Below, in pieces: positions 8,049 through 17,038 of a stretch of DNA of 64,000 bases. Both the position numbers and the translations under genes were made by a program. Origin of the DNA: Fusobacterium nucleatum_L. Its GTDB lineage: Bacteria; Fusobacteriota; Fusobacteriia; Fusobacteriales; Fusobacteriaceae. The DNA lies in contig NZ_CP077172.1 in assembly GCF_050231725.1 (NCBI RefSeq), forward strand, positions 124,001 to 188,000, read 5' to 3'. The notes under the pieces are model-generated. The model saw nothing but the letters and a program-made list of their open reading frames with translations, ran no database searches and had not been told where the DNA came from. The first letter of the stretch is position 1, and each line of letters starts with the position of its first letter.

Positions 8049-10886
8049 CTATTTTTTCTTACTTTTTAAAATTTTAGCAATATATTTTCCTGTATAACTT
8101 TTTTTAGATTTTGCTACTTCTTCTGGTGTTCCAGTAGCAACAATAGTTCCTCCATTTTCTCCACCATCTACACCAATATCAATTATATAGTCAGCAGTTT
8201 TTATAACATCAAGATTATGCTCAATTATTATAACAGTGTTGCCTTTTTCTAAAAGTCTATTTAAAACTTCTAATAGTTTTTTTATATCTTGGAAGTGTAA
8301 TCCTGTTGTAGGTTCATCTAAAATATATACAGTATTTCCTTTACTCATCTTTGAAAGCTCAGTTGCAAGTTTAATTCTTTGTGCTTCTCCACCAGATAGA
8401 GTTGTTGCAGGCTGTCCTAACTTGATATAATCCAAACCTACATCTATTAAAACTTTTAATCTTCTTTCTAAAGATGGAATATTCTTAAAAAATTCATAGG
8501 CTTCAAGCACACTCATCTCTAAGACATCATAAATATTTTTACCTTTGTAATATACATCTAATGTTTCTTTGTTATATCTTTTTCCCTTACAAACTTCACA
8601 TTCCACATAGACATCAGGTAGGAAATTCATTTCAATCTTTAAAATTCCTGCACCTTGACAAGCCTCACATCTTCCACCTTTAACATTAAATGAAAATCTA
8701 CCTTTTTTAAATCCATGAAGTTTTGCATCTTGTGTTTCTGCAAAAATATCCCTAATATCATCAAAAAGTTTAGTATAAGTTGCAGGATTAGACCTTGGAG
8801 TTCTTCCTATTGGAGTTTGATCTATATTGATAACCTTTTCTAAAGCCTCTAAACCTTCAATCTTTTCATATTCCAATGGGTATAATTTCCCTTTATTTAA
8901 TTTATTAAATAAAACTGGATAAAGAGTTGAATTTACAAGAGTTGACTTCCCACTTCCACTCACACCTGTAACAACAGTCATAACTCCTAATGGAAATTCT
9001 ACATCAATATTTTTAAGATTATTTCCTTTTGCTCCATAAAGTTTAATTGTCTTATCCCATTGTCTTCTTTTTTTAGGAATTTCAATTTTTTCTTTGCCAC
9101 TTAAAAATCTTCCTGTGATAGAATTTTTATTTTTCATTATTTCTTTTGGACTACCAAAGGCTACAATATCTCCACCAAACTCTCCAGCTCCCGGTCCGAT
9201 ATCTAAAATTTTATCTGCTTGCATCATAGTATCTTCATCATGTTCAACCACTATTAAAGTATTTCCCAATTCTTTAAGTCTATTTAAAGTTGCAAGTAAT
9301 TTATCATTATCTTTTTGGTGTAAGCCTATGCTTGGTTCATCTAAAACATATAGAACACCTGTAAGTCCTGACCCTATTTGAGTTGCAAGTCTTATTCTTT
9401 GAGATTCCCCACCTGATAAGGTTTTAGTTTCTCTTGAAAGTGTCAAATAATCTAAGCCAACATTAGTCATAAATGTCAATCTCTCTCTTATTTCTTTTAA
9501 AATCTCCTTAGCAATTTTTTCTTGCTTTTCAGTTAAGTTCATATTCATAAAGAAATCAAGAGAGTTTTTAATACTCATATCACAGATTTCCATAATATTT
9601 TTTCCATTGACAGTTACTGCTAAAACCTCATCTTTTAATCTTTTTCCATTACAAACTTTACAAATTCTTTCCACCATATATTTATTTTCAATTTCTTCTT
9701 TTTGAGCTTCTGAAAAACTTTCATAGTATCTTCTTTCTAAGTTTTTAACAGCCCCTTCATAGTCTTTATATCCGTGAAAATCAAACTCTCCACCAGTATA
9801 GTCAAACTTAAATTTTTCATCATAGCCATAGAATATTATATCTAACTCTTTTTTACTTAAATCTTTAACAGCTTTAGTTAAATCAATTTTAGCTACCTTT
9901 GCCATAGCTTTAAAAATTTCCCAACTATATCCTTTTCTTGCCATAGCTCCAGGAATATACATTCCTCCATCTTCAATAGATAATTCAGGATTTTCTATCA
10001 ATTTATTTTCATCAACTTCTAGTTTTTTACCTAAACCTTTACATTCATGGCAAGCTCCATAAGGTGCATTAAATGAAAATAGTCTTGGATTTAATTCAGG
10101 AATACTTATATCTTCATGATTAGGACAAGAGTAATTTTCACTGTATAGATAATCATTTTTTCCATCATTTATAATTAATTTTCCATTTGATAAATCTATT
10201 GCAGTTTCTATTGATTGAGTTAATCTACTTTCAAAATCTTTATCATCTTTTTTTAAAACTAATCTATCTACAACAACTTCTATACTATGTTTTTTATTCT
10301 TATCAAGCTCTATTTCATCTTCCAAATAAAGTATTTCTCCATTTACTCTTGCTCTTACAAAACCTTTTTTAAATAAATTTAAAAATATATTTTTATGAGT
10401 ACCTTTTTTATCTTTAACAACAGGTGCTAATAAGACAATTTTGCTTCCATCATCAAATTTTGTCATAATACTTTCAACAATTTCATCTACACTTTGTTTT
10501 TCAACGGCTGTATGACAAATTGGACAGTGTGCAGTTCCTATATGTGCAAATAAAAGTCTTAAATAATCATAAACTTCTGTAATTGTCCCAACTGTTGAAC
10601 GAGGGTTTCTATTTGTTGTTTTTTGTTCTATTGAGATTGCAGGAGATAAACCTTCTATGCTGTCAACTTCTGGTTTATTCATTTGTCCTATAAATTGTCT
10701 TGCATAAGCTGAAAGACTTTCTACATATCTTCTTTGTCCTTCTGAATAAATTGTATCAAAGGCAAGAGATGATTTTCCACTTCCACTCACACCTGTTATA
10801 ACAATAAATTCATTTTTAGGGAGCTCAATATCTATATTTTTTAAATTATGTTGCCTTGCTCCTTTTATAGTAATTTTATCTATCAT
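8049..10886 (-). CDS. uvrA: excinuclease ABC subunit A
   Basis: Damage-recognition ATPase of nucleotide excision repair. It has two ABC modules: Walker A GVSGSGKSSLAFDT near the N-terminus and GVSGSGKSTLVNST in the second half, each with LSGGE signatures. Zinc-binding clusters include CPICHTAV, CHECKGLG, CKVCNGKR and the C-terminal CEACQGAG/CEVCKGKRY. ATG at 10886 gives the usual MIDKITIKGARQHNLKNID beginning; an in-frame TTG at 10913 would add nine residues but has no ribosome site. uvrC is at 17039-18808; uvrB is not in the window. Confidence 0.95.
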   Translation of the reverse strand: MIDKITIKGARQHNLKNIDIELPKNEFIVITGVSGSGKSSLAFDTIYSEGQRRYVESLSAYARQFIGQMNKPEVDSIEGLSPAISIEQKTTNRNPRSTVGTITEVYDYLRLLFAHIGTAHCPICHTAVEKQSVDEIVESIMTKFDDGSKIVLLAPVVKDKKGTHKNIFLNLFKKGFVRARVNGEILYLEDEIELDKNKKHSIEVVVDRLVLKKDDKDFESRLTQSIETAIDLSNGKLIINDGKNDYLYSENYSCPNHEDISIPELNPRLFSFNAPYGACHECKGLGKKLEVDENKLIENPELSIEDGGMYIPGAMARKGYSWEIFKAMAKVAKIDLTKAVKDLSKKELDIIFYGYDEKFKFDYTGGEFDFHGYKDYEGAVKNLERRYYESFSEAQKEEIENKYMVERICKVCNGKRLKDEVLAVTVNGKNIMEICDMSIKNSLDFFMNMNLTEKQEKIAKEILKEIRERLTFMTNVGLDYLTLSRETKTLSGGESQRIRLATQIGSGLTGVLYVLDEPSIGLHQKDNDKLLATLNRLKELGNTLIVVEHDEDTMMQADKILDIGPGAGEFGGDIVAFGSPKEIMKNKNSITGRFLSGKEKIEIPKKRRQWDKTIKLYGAKGNNLKNIDVEFPLGVMTVVTGVSGSGKSTLVNSTLYPVLFNKLNKGKLYPLEYEKIEGLEALEKVINIDQTPIGRTPRSNPATYTKLFDDIRDIFAETQDAKLHGFKKGRFSFNVKGGRCEACQGAGILKIEMNFLPDVYVECEVCKGKRYNKETLDVYYKGKNIYDVLEMSVLEAYEFFKNIPSLERRLKVLIDVGLDYIKLGQPATTLSGGEAQRIKLATELSKMSKGNTVYILDEPTTGLHFQDIKKLLEVLNRLLEKGNTVIIIEHNLDVIKTADYIIDIGVDGGENGGTIVATGTPEEVAKSKKSYTGKYIAKILKSKKK

Positions 10887-10958
10887 TAACTTAACTTCAC
10901 TATTCCTTTCCAAATAATAATATAATACTAATTATATCATAAATTTATAGTTTCTAGT

Positions 10959-12284
10959 TTAACCCAACTTTATACCATTATCTATTAGTTTTTTCAATGC
11001 AATATTTATAATCTTTTTAGTATAATCAACCATAAAAAGTGGAATATTTAATAAATCACCATCTAATTTTAAATTTTCAAATGAAAATCTAACTCTTAAT
11101 TTAATATTATCTTTAAACTTCTCTTTGAATTTTTGTAAACTTTTACTTTTAATATTAGTTTCAGCTTTTACTTCAATAGGAATAATATTATTCTCATTTT
11201 GAATTATAAAATCTACTTCATAATTATTTTCTGCCCAATAACGAGGACTAACTTCAAATTGTGGACTTAATGCTTGTAATACATAATTTTCTGTTAATGC
11301 TCCTTTAAATTCAGTAAAAAGTCTGTTGCCTTCTCCAAAAGTACTTGGAGATAATTGTGATAATCTTGTAAGCAAACCTACATCAACTAAATATATTTTA
11401 AAAGCTGATACATCATTTTCCCATTTAAAAATTTTTGTTACTAAATTTGCATTTACTAGCCATTGTAAAGCATCCTCATACTCTCTTGCTCTTGCTCCTT
11501 CTTTAACTACTTTATAAATAAATTTTTTATTCTCCTTACTTAATTGAGAAGGGATAGATTTCCATATCATAGATATTTTTGGAAATTCATAGATATTTGG
11601 ATGTTTTGCAAAATCTCTTTCATAGGCTTCTAAAATATTATTTAAAGTTTTTCTAACAAGTTCTATATCTCTTTCTTGGGTCCACATATATACAGCTTCT
11701 GGCATTCCACCTGTAACGTAGTACATCTTTAGTTTTTCATATAAGGGATTGAAAAATGCATCTGGAATATTTTCTATCTCATTTAAGCTATCTAAAAATA
11801 ATTTTAAATTTTCATCTCCATTAGCTAACAAAAATTCAGAAAAATTCATAGGATAAATATTTAAGAAATCAACCTTTCCCACTGGAAATGAACTTGGTTT
11901 AGCTAAAGTAATTCCTAATAAAGAACCTGCACAAGCAATATGATATTCAGGTGCATTCTCATAGAAATACTTTAATGAATTTATTACTTCTGGTGCATCT
12001 TGAATTTCATCAAATATAATTAATGTTTTCTCAGCTATAATTTTATAGCCACTAATCAACATTAAATTTTGTAATATTCTATTTATATCTTTTGTTGTTT
12101 GAAAAAATTGCTTATATTCAGGATTTTCATCAAAGTTAAAATAAGCAACATTCTCATAATATCTATTCCCAAACTCTTTTAATATCCAAGTTTTTCCAAC
12201 CTGTCTTACTCCCTTCAAAATAAGAGGTTTTCTATATTTTGAGTTTTTCCACTTAATTAGATCATTTAAGATAAATCTTTCCAT
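10959..12284 (-). CDS. AAA ATPase with DUF4143 domain
   Basis: Protein of 441 aa in the AAA_14-DUF4143 family. The N-terminal ATPase has Walker A GVRQVGKTW (about residues 25-33) and Walker B LIIFDEIQDAP. DUF4143 follows, ending in a PD-(D/E)xK-like strand pattern VDFIIQNENNIIPIEVKAE. Members are common as single accessory genes in host-associated anaerobes; the role is not settled. Start ATG follows GGTAGGTGAG. Upstream are an extended -10 and two TGTGA-N6-TCACA sites. It neighbours decayed toxin-antitoxin fragments, so it lies in an accessory pocket. Confidence 0.88.
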   Translation of the reverse strand: MERFILNDLIKWKNSKYRKPLILKGVRQVGKTWILKEFGNRYYENVAYFNFDENPEYKQFFQTTKDINRILQNLMLISGYKIIAEKTLIIFDEIQDAPEVINSLKYFYENAPEYHIACAGSLLGITLAKPSSFPVGKVDFLNIYPMNFSEFLLANGDENLKLFLDSLNEIENIPDAFFNPLYEKLKMYYVTGGMPEAVYMWTQERDIELVRKTLNNILEAYERDFAKHPNIYEFPKISMIWKSIPSQLSKENKKFIYKVVKEGARAREYEDALQWLVNANLVTKIFKWENDVSAFKIYLVDVGLLTRLSQLSPSTFGEGNRLFTEFKGALTENYVLQALSPQFEVSPRYWAENNYEVDFIIQNENNIIPIEVKAETNIKSKSLQKFKEKFKDNIKLRVRFSFENLKLDGDLLNIPLFMVDYTKKIINIALKKLIDNGIKLG

Positions 12285-12311
12285 CTACTCACCTACCTTC
12301 ATTCTCAATAT

Positions 12312-12317
12312 ATTATA
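12312..12317 (-). promoter_or_regulatory. extended -10 element for the AAA/DUF4143 gene
   Basis: Read on the minus strand, TATAAT is preceded by TGA, giving the extended -10 form TGnTATAAT about 30 bases before the start codon. The position where a -35 would lie falls inside the TGTGA-N6-TCACA site at 12335-12350, so a Crp-like protein there could activate or block transcription. Confidence 0.5.
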
Positions 12318-12334
12318 TCACAAAAACAAAAAAA

Positions 12335-12382
12335 TGTGAGTACAATCACATAATTTATAAGAAAAATGTGATTATACTCACA
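12335..12382. promoter_or_regulatory. twin TGTGA-N6-TCACA sites forming an inverted repeat
   Basis: Two 16-bp sites, TGTGAGTACAATCACA (12335-12350) and TGTGATTATACTCACA (12366-12381), each match the Crp core exactly and are spaced 31 bp apart, about three helical turns. Together they form 17-bp arms with one mismatch and a 14-base loop. On the minus strand a run of seven T follows, so the structure could also be an intrinsic terminator of the decayed gene ending at 12395. Both roles are possible. Confidence 0.5.
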
Positions 12383-12394
12383 AAATTTATAATT

Positions 12395-12679
12395 TTAATT
12401 TTTTATTCTGACAATAGAAAATCTTTTTTCTGAATAAAATGATGAAAAATCTTTATCTATTCCTTCTGTTAAAACAAAATGATATTTCACTATATTTTTA
12501 TTTAAATTTTTATCATAATAAAAATCTCCATCTGTTATATTCACAACTTCTATAGCTTCTGTGTATCTTTTATTAAGATAAGAATGAAGATAGCTAATAT
12601 CTGTTCCACCACTAGAATATATTTCTTTTTTCTCAAACCCTTTTAAAATTATATTACAAAAAGTTTTAGAAAGATTTTC
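12395..12679 (-). pseudogene. C-terminal remnant of a VWA-like domain protein
   Basis: An open frame of 94 codons without a start reads as the tail of a von Willebrand factor A-like protein: SSGGTDI resembles the conserved GGTD region and VVNITDGDF the following strand and metal-site loop. Upstream the frame meets stops; a shift at the A6 run near 12658-12663 gives a more natural continuation (about to 12690), then similarity ends where the Doc locus begins. This looks like a gene truncated by deletion. The family (DUF2201-like VWA) is a judgement from motif only. Confidence 0.5.
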
Positions 12680-12705
12680 TATATTATATTTTAAAAGGAA
12701 GTGAA

Positions 12706-12771
12706 CTAAAAAAGATTACTTTAAAAATTACAGAAAAGTATAAAAAAACTTTTGAGGTATTGGCAAAATGA
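12706..12771 (+). pseudogene. tail of an antitoxin gene (remnant)
   Basis: Twenty-one codons ending in EVLAK and a stop that overlaps the next ATG as ATGA. The four-base overlap with a Doc-type toxin fragment is the usual antitoxin-toxin arrangement, so this is probably the last part of the partner antitoxin. No start exists; an in-frame TGA lies at 12703-12705. The fragment is too short to assign a family. Confidence 0.4.
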
Positions 12772-12926
12772 TTATATTATCTAAAAAACAAATTTTAAAT
12801 CTGCACTCTCAACTAATTAATAGATTTGGTGGAATTGATGGAGTAAGAGCTGAAGGACTTTTAGAAAGTCCTTTAAATTCACTAGAGTATCCTCTTATAA
12901 AAAATGAAATTTTAATTATTTTTTAA
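12768..12926 (+). pseudogene. truncated Doc (death-on-curing) toxin
   Basis: A 52-aa frame whose sequence follows the N-terminus of Doc/Fic toxins: LSKKQILNLHSQLINRFGG, then GVRAEGLLESPLNSLEY. Doc proteins are about 125 aa; this frame stops before the catalytic Fic motif (HPFxxGNKR), so the product cannot be active. It begins within the stop of the antitoxin tail. With the VWA fragment on the other strand it marks a decayed accessory site between the AAA ATPase and the glycosyltransferase. Confidence 0.65.
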
Positions 12927-12980
12927 TTTTTCAATGTTATATTGTTTAATAAATATTTAAATGAATTTTAAGGGGGAAAA

Positions 12981-14063
12981 ATGAAAAAAACTTTAATATT
13001 AATACCAGCTCTAAATCCACCAAAACAATTGATTGATTATGTTAAATCTTTATTAGAGAATAATTTAAATGATATTCTTTTAGTTGATGATGGAAGCAAG
13101 GAAGAATTTAAAGAAATATTTGATATAATAGAAGAATTTCCAAATGCCAATATAAAAGTATTTAGACATGCTAAAAACTTAGGTAAGGGTAGAGCATTAA
13201 AAAATGCTTTCAATTATTTTCTAACTTTACCTAACTTAGATGAGTACAATGGAATAGTTACTGCTGACTCTGATGGACAACATAGAGTTGAAGATGTTAT
13301 TAAACTTGCAAAGGAAGTGGAAGAAAATCCTAATACATTAATTTTAGGATGTAGAGATTTTGACTTGGAGCAAGTACCTCCAAAAAGTAAGTTTGGTAAT
13401 AAGATTACAAATGGTGCTTTTAAATTATTCTATGGTAAAAATATTTCAGATACTCAAACAGGTTTAAGAGGCTTTCCAACTGCCATAATAAAAGATTTTC
13501 TTGATATAGCTGGAGAAAGATTTGAGTATGAAACAAAGATGTTAATTTATTGTTTTCAAAAAGAAATTGAAATAAAGGAAGTTATAATTGAAACTATATA
13601 TTTTAATGATAATTCAGAAACACATTTTAACCCAATAATAGATTCTTTAAAAATATATAAAGTTACTTTGTCTCCATTCTTAAAATATATAGTATCTGCC
13701 ATATTTTCTTTTATTGTAGATATTTTATCTTTTAAGTGGGTTTTATTTATCTTATTATTAATAGGAAATTATGTAGGGGCATTTCCTATTTTTATTGCAA
13801 CTGCTATTGCAAGGATAATATCTTCATGTTTTAATTTTTATTTGAATAAAAAATTTGTTTTTAAATATGAGAAAAATACAAAAAAATCTCTTTTAAAATA
13901 CTATGCTCTTTGTGTTATACAGTTGTTAATATCAGCTCTCTTTGTCACAGTAGTTTGGAAGTATACTAAATATTCAGAAACAATTATTAAGATAGTCGTA
14001 GACAGTATTTTATTTTTATTAAGTTACTTTGTTCAACAAAGATGGGTATTTAAAAGAAAATAG
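12981..14063 (+). CDS. family 2 glycosyltransferase fused to GtrA-like membrane domain
   Basis: A 360-aa protein in two parts. Residues 1-220 are a GT-A glycosyltransferase: LVDDGSKEEF, HAKNLGKGRALKNAF, and the metal-binding DSDGQH, then QTGLRGF. Residues 235-355 contain four hydrophobic helices in the GtrA pattern (FNFYLNKKFVFKYEK, YFVQQRWVFKR). Such fusions resemble polyprenyl-phosphate sugar transferases plus a flippase-like unit for cell-surface glycans. Start ATG follows AAGGGGGAAAA. It is a single-gene unit ending in the hairpin at 14060-14080. Confidence 0.85.
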   Translation: MKKTLILIPALNPPKQLIDYVKSLLENNLNDILLVDDGSKEEFKEIFDIIEEFPNANIKVFRHAKNLGKGRALKNAFNYFLTLPNLDEYNGIVTADSDGQHRVEDVIKLAKEVEENPNTLILGCRDFDLEQVPPKSKFGNKITNGAFKLFYGKNISDTQTGLRGFPTAIIKDFLDIAGERFEYETKMLIYCFQKEIEIKEVIIETIYFNDNSETHFNPIIDSLKIYKVTLSPFLKYIVSAIFSFIVDILSFKWVLFILLLIGNYVGAFPIFIATAIARIISSCFNFYLNKKFVFKYEKNTKKSLLKYYALCVIQLLISALFVTVVWKYTKYSETIIKIVVDSILFLLSYFVQQRWVFKRK

Positions 14064-14080
14064 GGAGTTTATCTCCCTAT
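14060..14080. terminator. bidirectional hairpin covering two stop codons
   Basis: ATAGGGAG (14060-14067) and CTCCCTAT (14073-14080) form a perfect 8-bp stem with a 5-base loop. The TAG of the glycosyltransferase and the TAG of the convergent Rrf2 gene both lie in the stem. AT-rich flanks follow on both sides, so it probably terminates both genes. Confidence 0.6.
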
Positions 14081-14505
14081 TCTATTTCATCTTTAATTTT
14101 TAATGGAATATCACTAGGACAAGTTAATTCTTGAAAATTAATTTTTTCTAAATTTTTCAAAAAATTATTTTCAACTTTTTCAAGTGCATCAAAAATAATT
14201 GAGCAACTTGTTTGTCCTGCCACACAACCTCTATCTTTTATTATAATTTCATCTTCAATAGTTTCAACTGCATCTCTTAAAGTTATATCCTTTGGATCTT
14301 TATTTAATTTATATCCTCCATTAGCCCCTTTAAATATTTTTAAAAGTCCCTTTTTCTCCATTTTTTTTAATACTCTTATACTAAACAAATGTGGGATATC
14401 TTCATTTTCTGCAATTTCTGCTGATGTTACAACTCTATCCTTATTTTGTAATGAAAGATAATTTAAAATTCTAAAAACATATTCTATTTCATTTTTTAAT
14501 TTCAT
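14077..14505 (-). CDS. Rrf2 family transcriptional regulator
   Basis: A 142-aa DNA-binding protein. The N-terminal winged helix-turn-helix includes VTSAEIAENEDIPHLFSIRVLKK, and the wing region GLLKIFKGANGGYKL is typical of Rrf2. Cys residues in GCVAGQTSCS and a later ELTC are placed like the iron-sulfur ligands of IscR/NsrR-type members, so a cluster-sensing role is plausible. ATG at 14505 is chosen because GGAG lies 7 bases upstream. A DUF1385 gene lies just upstream on the same strand. Targets are unknown. Confidence 0.88.
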   Translation of the reverse strand: MKLKNEIEYVFRILNYLSLQNKDRVVTSAEIAENEDIPHLFSIRVLKKMEKKGLLKIFKGANGGYKLNKDPKDITLRDAVETIEDEIIIKDRGCVAGQTSCSIIFDALEKVENNFLKNLEKINFQELTCPSDIPLKIKDEIE

Positions 14506-14532
14506 TTTCAAGCTCCTATTTTATTGTATTTT

Positions 14533-15441
14533 TTATTCAAAAACTTCTGTTGCATTGTTAATCTCTTGACCTAACGAAGCCTTAATTGCTACTATTGCAA
14601 CTTCTAACTCATTCAAATCTGGCTCTTTTGTTGTAATTTTTTGTAAAGCAAGCCCCGGAAGTGAAATTAGCTTAATCAATGGATTATTTAGATGACAGCT
14701 ACTATATTTTTGTAATTCATATGATAAACTTGCTATCACTGGCATAAGTAAGACTCTTACTACCACCTTTAACAAAAATTTAGTAAGTATATTTGTCGGA
14801 ATGGGTAAGAGAAAATCTATTACTGAAAATACTATAATTGCAATAAACATTACTATAAATAAGAAACTTGTTCCACATCTTGGATGTAATGTTGTGAACT
14901 TTTTTGCATTCTCTGGTGTCAAATCAAGTCCATTTTCATAAGTATATATAGATTTATGTTCAGCACCATGATATTCAAAAACTCTTCTAATATCTTTTGA
15001 AAAAGATATTCCCCAAATATATCCTATAAATATTACTAGTCTTAATATAGCTTCAATCAAATTTGCATACATTCTATTTGTTGGAAAGAAAAATCCCCCA
15101 ACTATTGAAGGTAGTACTATAAATATTCCTATTCCTAAAGCTAGTGAAAATATTGTAGTAAATACAGCTTCTTTATCACTCAATTTTTCATCATCTTCTC
15201 CTGCTTGATTTGCAGAGAAAGTAAGTTCCTTTACTCCAATCACAAGAGATTCAAATAACATCAATATCCCTCTTATAAAAGGCTTTTTTGCAAGGTCACT
15301 ATTTTTTCCTATTATTTTTGTTTTTTTATACACAATCTCTCCTGAAGGTTTTCTTACTGCTGTTGCAAGACATTCAGTCCCTCTCATCATAACCCCTTCA
15401 ATAACAGCTTGCCCCCCTATGGATGGTCTTTTTATTTCCAT
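14533..15441 (-). CDS. DUF1385 family membrane protein (YqhQ-like)
   Basis: About 302 aa, starting with the family hallmark RPSIGGQAVIEGVMMRG, followed by hydrophobic segments around residues 90-160 and 205-250 and the conserved YHGAEHKSIYTYENG and LHPRCGTSFLF motifs with paired histidines and a Cys. The family is widespread but its function is not defined. ATG at 15441 has AAGGAG 6 bases upstream, better than the TTG six bases earlier. It begins 4 bases after the SpoIIE-type phosphatase stop and is probably translated with it. Confidence 0.85.
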   Translation of the reverse strand: MEIKRPSIGGQAVIEGVMMRGTECLATAVRKPSGEIVYKKTKIIGKNSDLAKKPFIRGILMLFESLVIGVKELTFSANQAGEDDEKLSDKEAVFTTIFSLALGIGIFIVLPSIVGGFFFPTNRMYANLIEAILRLVIFIGYIWGISFSKDIRRVFEYHGAEHKSIYTYENGLDLTPENAKKFTTLHPRCGTSFLFIVMFIAIIVFSVIDFLLPIPTNILTKFLLKVVVRVLLMPVIASLSYELQKYSSCHLNNPLIKLISLPGLALQKITTKEPDLNELEVAIVAIKASLGQEINNATEVFE

Positions 15442-15451
15442 ACTCAACTCC

Positions 15452-16975
15452 TTATTTTATTGATTTTAATATAACAAAAGTTATATCATCGGTTTGTTCG
15501 TATCCTTTTCTAAAATTTTTAATAGCTTCTAAAATTTTTTCTTTTATTTCTTTTGCTGAGAGTTCTTTATTTTCATATATTATATCTAGAAGTTTTTTTG
15601 TTCCAAATAACTTTCTGTTTTTATTTTCAGATTCTATAATTCCATCAGTATAAAATACGATTATATCTCCATTTTTTACTTCAAAAGAATCTTGTTTATA
15701 AGAATAGTCTTTAACAAAGCCTATTGCTACTCCCTTTGTTCCATAAAGATCTATTGTATCATTTTCTTTTCTATACACAACTAAAGGATTATGTCCTGCA
15801 CTGGAATAAGTAAATAATGAAGTTTCTAAGTTATATTCTGCATTCATCATAGTTATAAACATATCTTCTCTTATATCAGAATAAACAATCTTGTTAAATA
15901 AATTCAACTCTTCTGCTGGAGTATAGTCTGAAACATAATTAATGGTTTTTAACATTGATCTTGATAAAGACATAAGAAAAGCCGCTGGAACTCCTTTTCC
16001 ACTTACATCAGCTATTGTAATCGATAAATTATTATTCTTCAAAGATAAATCATAGTAGTCTCCTCCAATTTCCTTAGCTGGTAAAAAATATGTAGCAATA
16101 TCCATTCCTTTTATTTTCTCAAAACCTTTCGGTAGTATTTGTTTTTGAATAGAGGATGCTAATTCTAACTCTCTTGAAATTCTTTCTTTTTCTAAAAGTT
16201 CTGCATAACTTATTGCATTATCAATAGCAATTGAAGCCTGTATTCCAAGTGCAGAAATCATTTCACTATTTATCTCCAAAATTTGATCTTTATTTTGAAC
16301 TAAAAATATAACTCCTAATTGCCTTTCTTTAACTTTTAAAGGTGTAATAATTATTTTTTCATCATTTAAAATTGTTATTTTTTTAGATAAATCTGAATAA
16401 ATTTTGGTATAATCTTCATTGGTAAATTTATTTAAAAGATGCATTGGAAAAGATAAAGATTCTGTGTAATCTATACTTCCTTTTATTTTTTTATTAATAA
16501 GTTTTTCCTTTTCCCAAAGATAAATAGAGATTCTAGTAGTTGCTGTCAATACAAAATACGCATCAGCTAAAGTATCTACTATTTTATCAATATTAAACAT
16601 GGATAATGCAACCCTTGAAATGTGATTTAAATTAGAAAGGCTTCTTACCCTTTTCTCCAATAAACTATTCGTATATTCTAATTGAGAAGATTTAGAAACT
16701 AAGGTGCTGTATGTGACATCTAATTCCTTTCTATACTCTTTAATCTCATCTATTGAATTATTTAATTCATTTTCTTGCTTAATAATTTTTTCCAATGTTT
16801 CCATATATTCAATTTTTATATTATCAGGAAGTTTTTCTAATTTTACTTTATTTTTTAAACCAGAAATAATGTTTAATTCTTCATTGATATATTGATTTAT
16901 AATTTTTTTGATATATATATATATATATAATACAAAAATCAAAAATATTATTAACATATAAAATCCCGTTATCAT
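15452..16975 (-). CDS. SpoIIE/RsbU-type PP2C serine phosphatase with GAF-like domain
   Basis: A 507-aa signalling protein. An N-terminal membrane helix (residues 5-25) is followed by charged coiled-coil sequence to about residue 105, a GAF-like region to about 255, then the SpoIIE phosphatase domain: QILPKGFEK, ATYFLPAKEIGGDYYD, IADVSGKGVPAAFLM and VFYTDGIIE carry the metal-binding Asp residues. The usual partner is an anti-sigma-factor antagonist; none is in view. Start ATG follows GGGGGGATAT. The segment encoding LYIYIYIKK carries a 19-bp AT repeat that could slip and shift the frame. Confidence 0.88.
   Translation of the reverse strand: MITGFYMLIIFLIFVLYIYIYIKKIINQYINEELNIISGLKNKVKLEKLPDNIKIEYMETLEKIIKQENELNNSIDEIKEYRKELDVTYSTLVSKSSQLEYTNSLLEKRVRSLSNLNHISRVALSMFNIDKIVDTLADAYFVLTATTRISIYLWEKEKLINKKIKGSIDYTESLSFPMHLLNKFTNEDYTKIYSDLSKKITILNDEKIIITPLKVKERQLGVIFLVQNKDQILEINSEMISALGIQASIAIDNAISYAELLEKERISRELELASSIQKQILPKGFEKIKGMDIATYFLPAKEIGGDYYDLSLKNNNLSITIADVSGKGVPAAFLMSLSRSMLKTINYVSDYTPAEELNLFNKIVYSDIREDMFITMMNAEYNLETSLFTYSSAGHNPLVVYRKENDTIDLYGTKGVAIGFVKDYSYKQDSFEVKNGDIIVFYTDGIIESENKNRKLFGTKKLLDIIYENKELSAKEIKEKILEAIKNFRKGYEQTDDITFVILKSIK
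16911..16929. repeat. AT dinucleotide repeat inside the phosphatase gene
   Basis: Nine and a half AT units in a row encode part of the N-terminal membrane segment of the SpoIIE-type phosphatase. Loss or gain of one unit would shift the frame by two bases and cut the protein off near residue 20, so the tract is a candidate ON/OFF switch. Confidence 0.6.
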
Positions 16976-17038
16976 ATATCCCCCCGAAAAATAAATTTAT
17001 GAGTACATTATATAATTTTTATCCTAAAATTTCCATAA

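Noticed and set aside
12768..12926. Doc fragment as a functional toxin
   Set aside because: It ends before the Fic catalytic motif and its antitoxin lacks a start, so neither can function as known.
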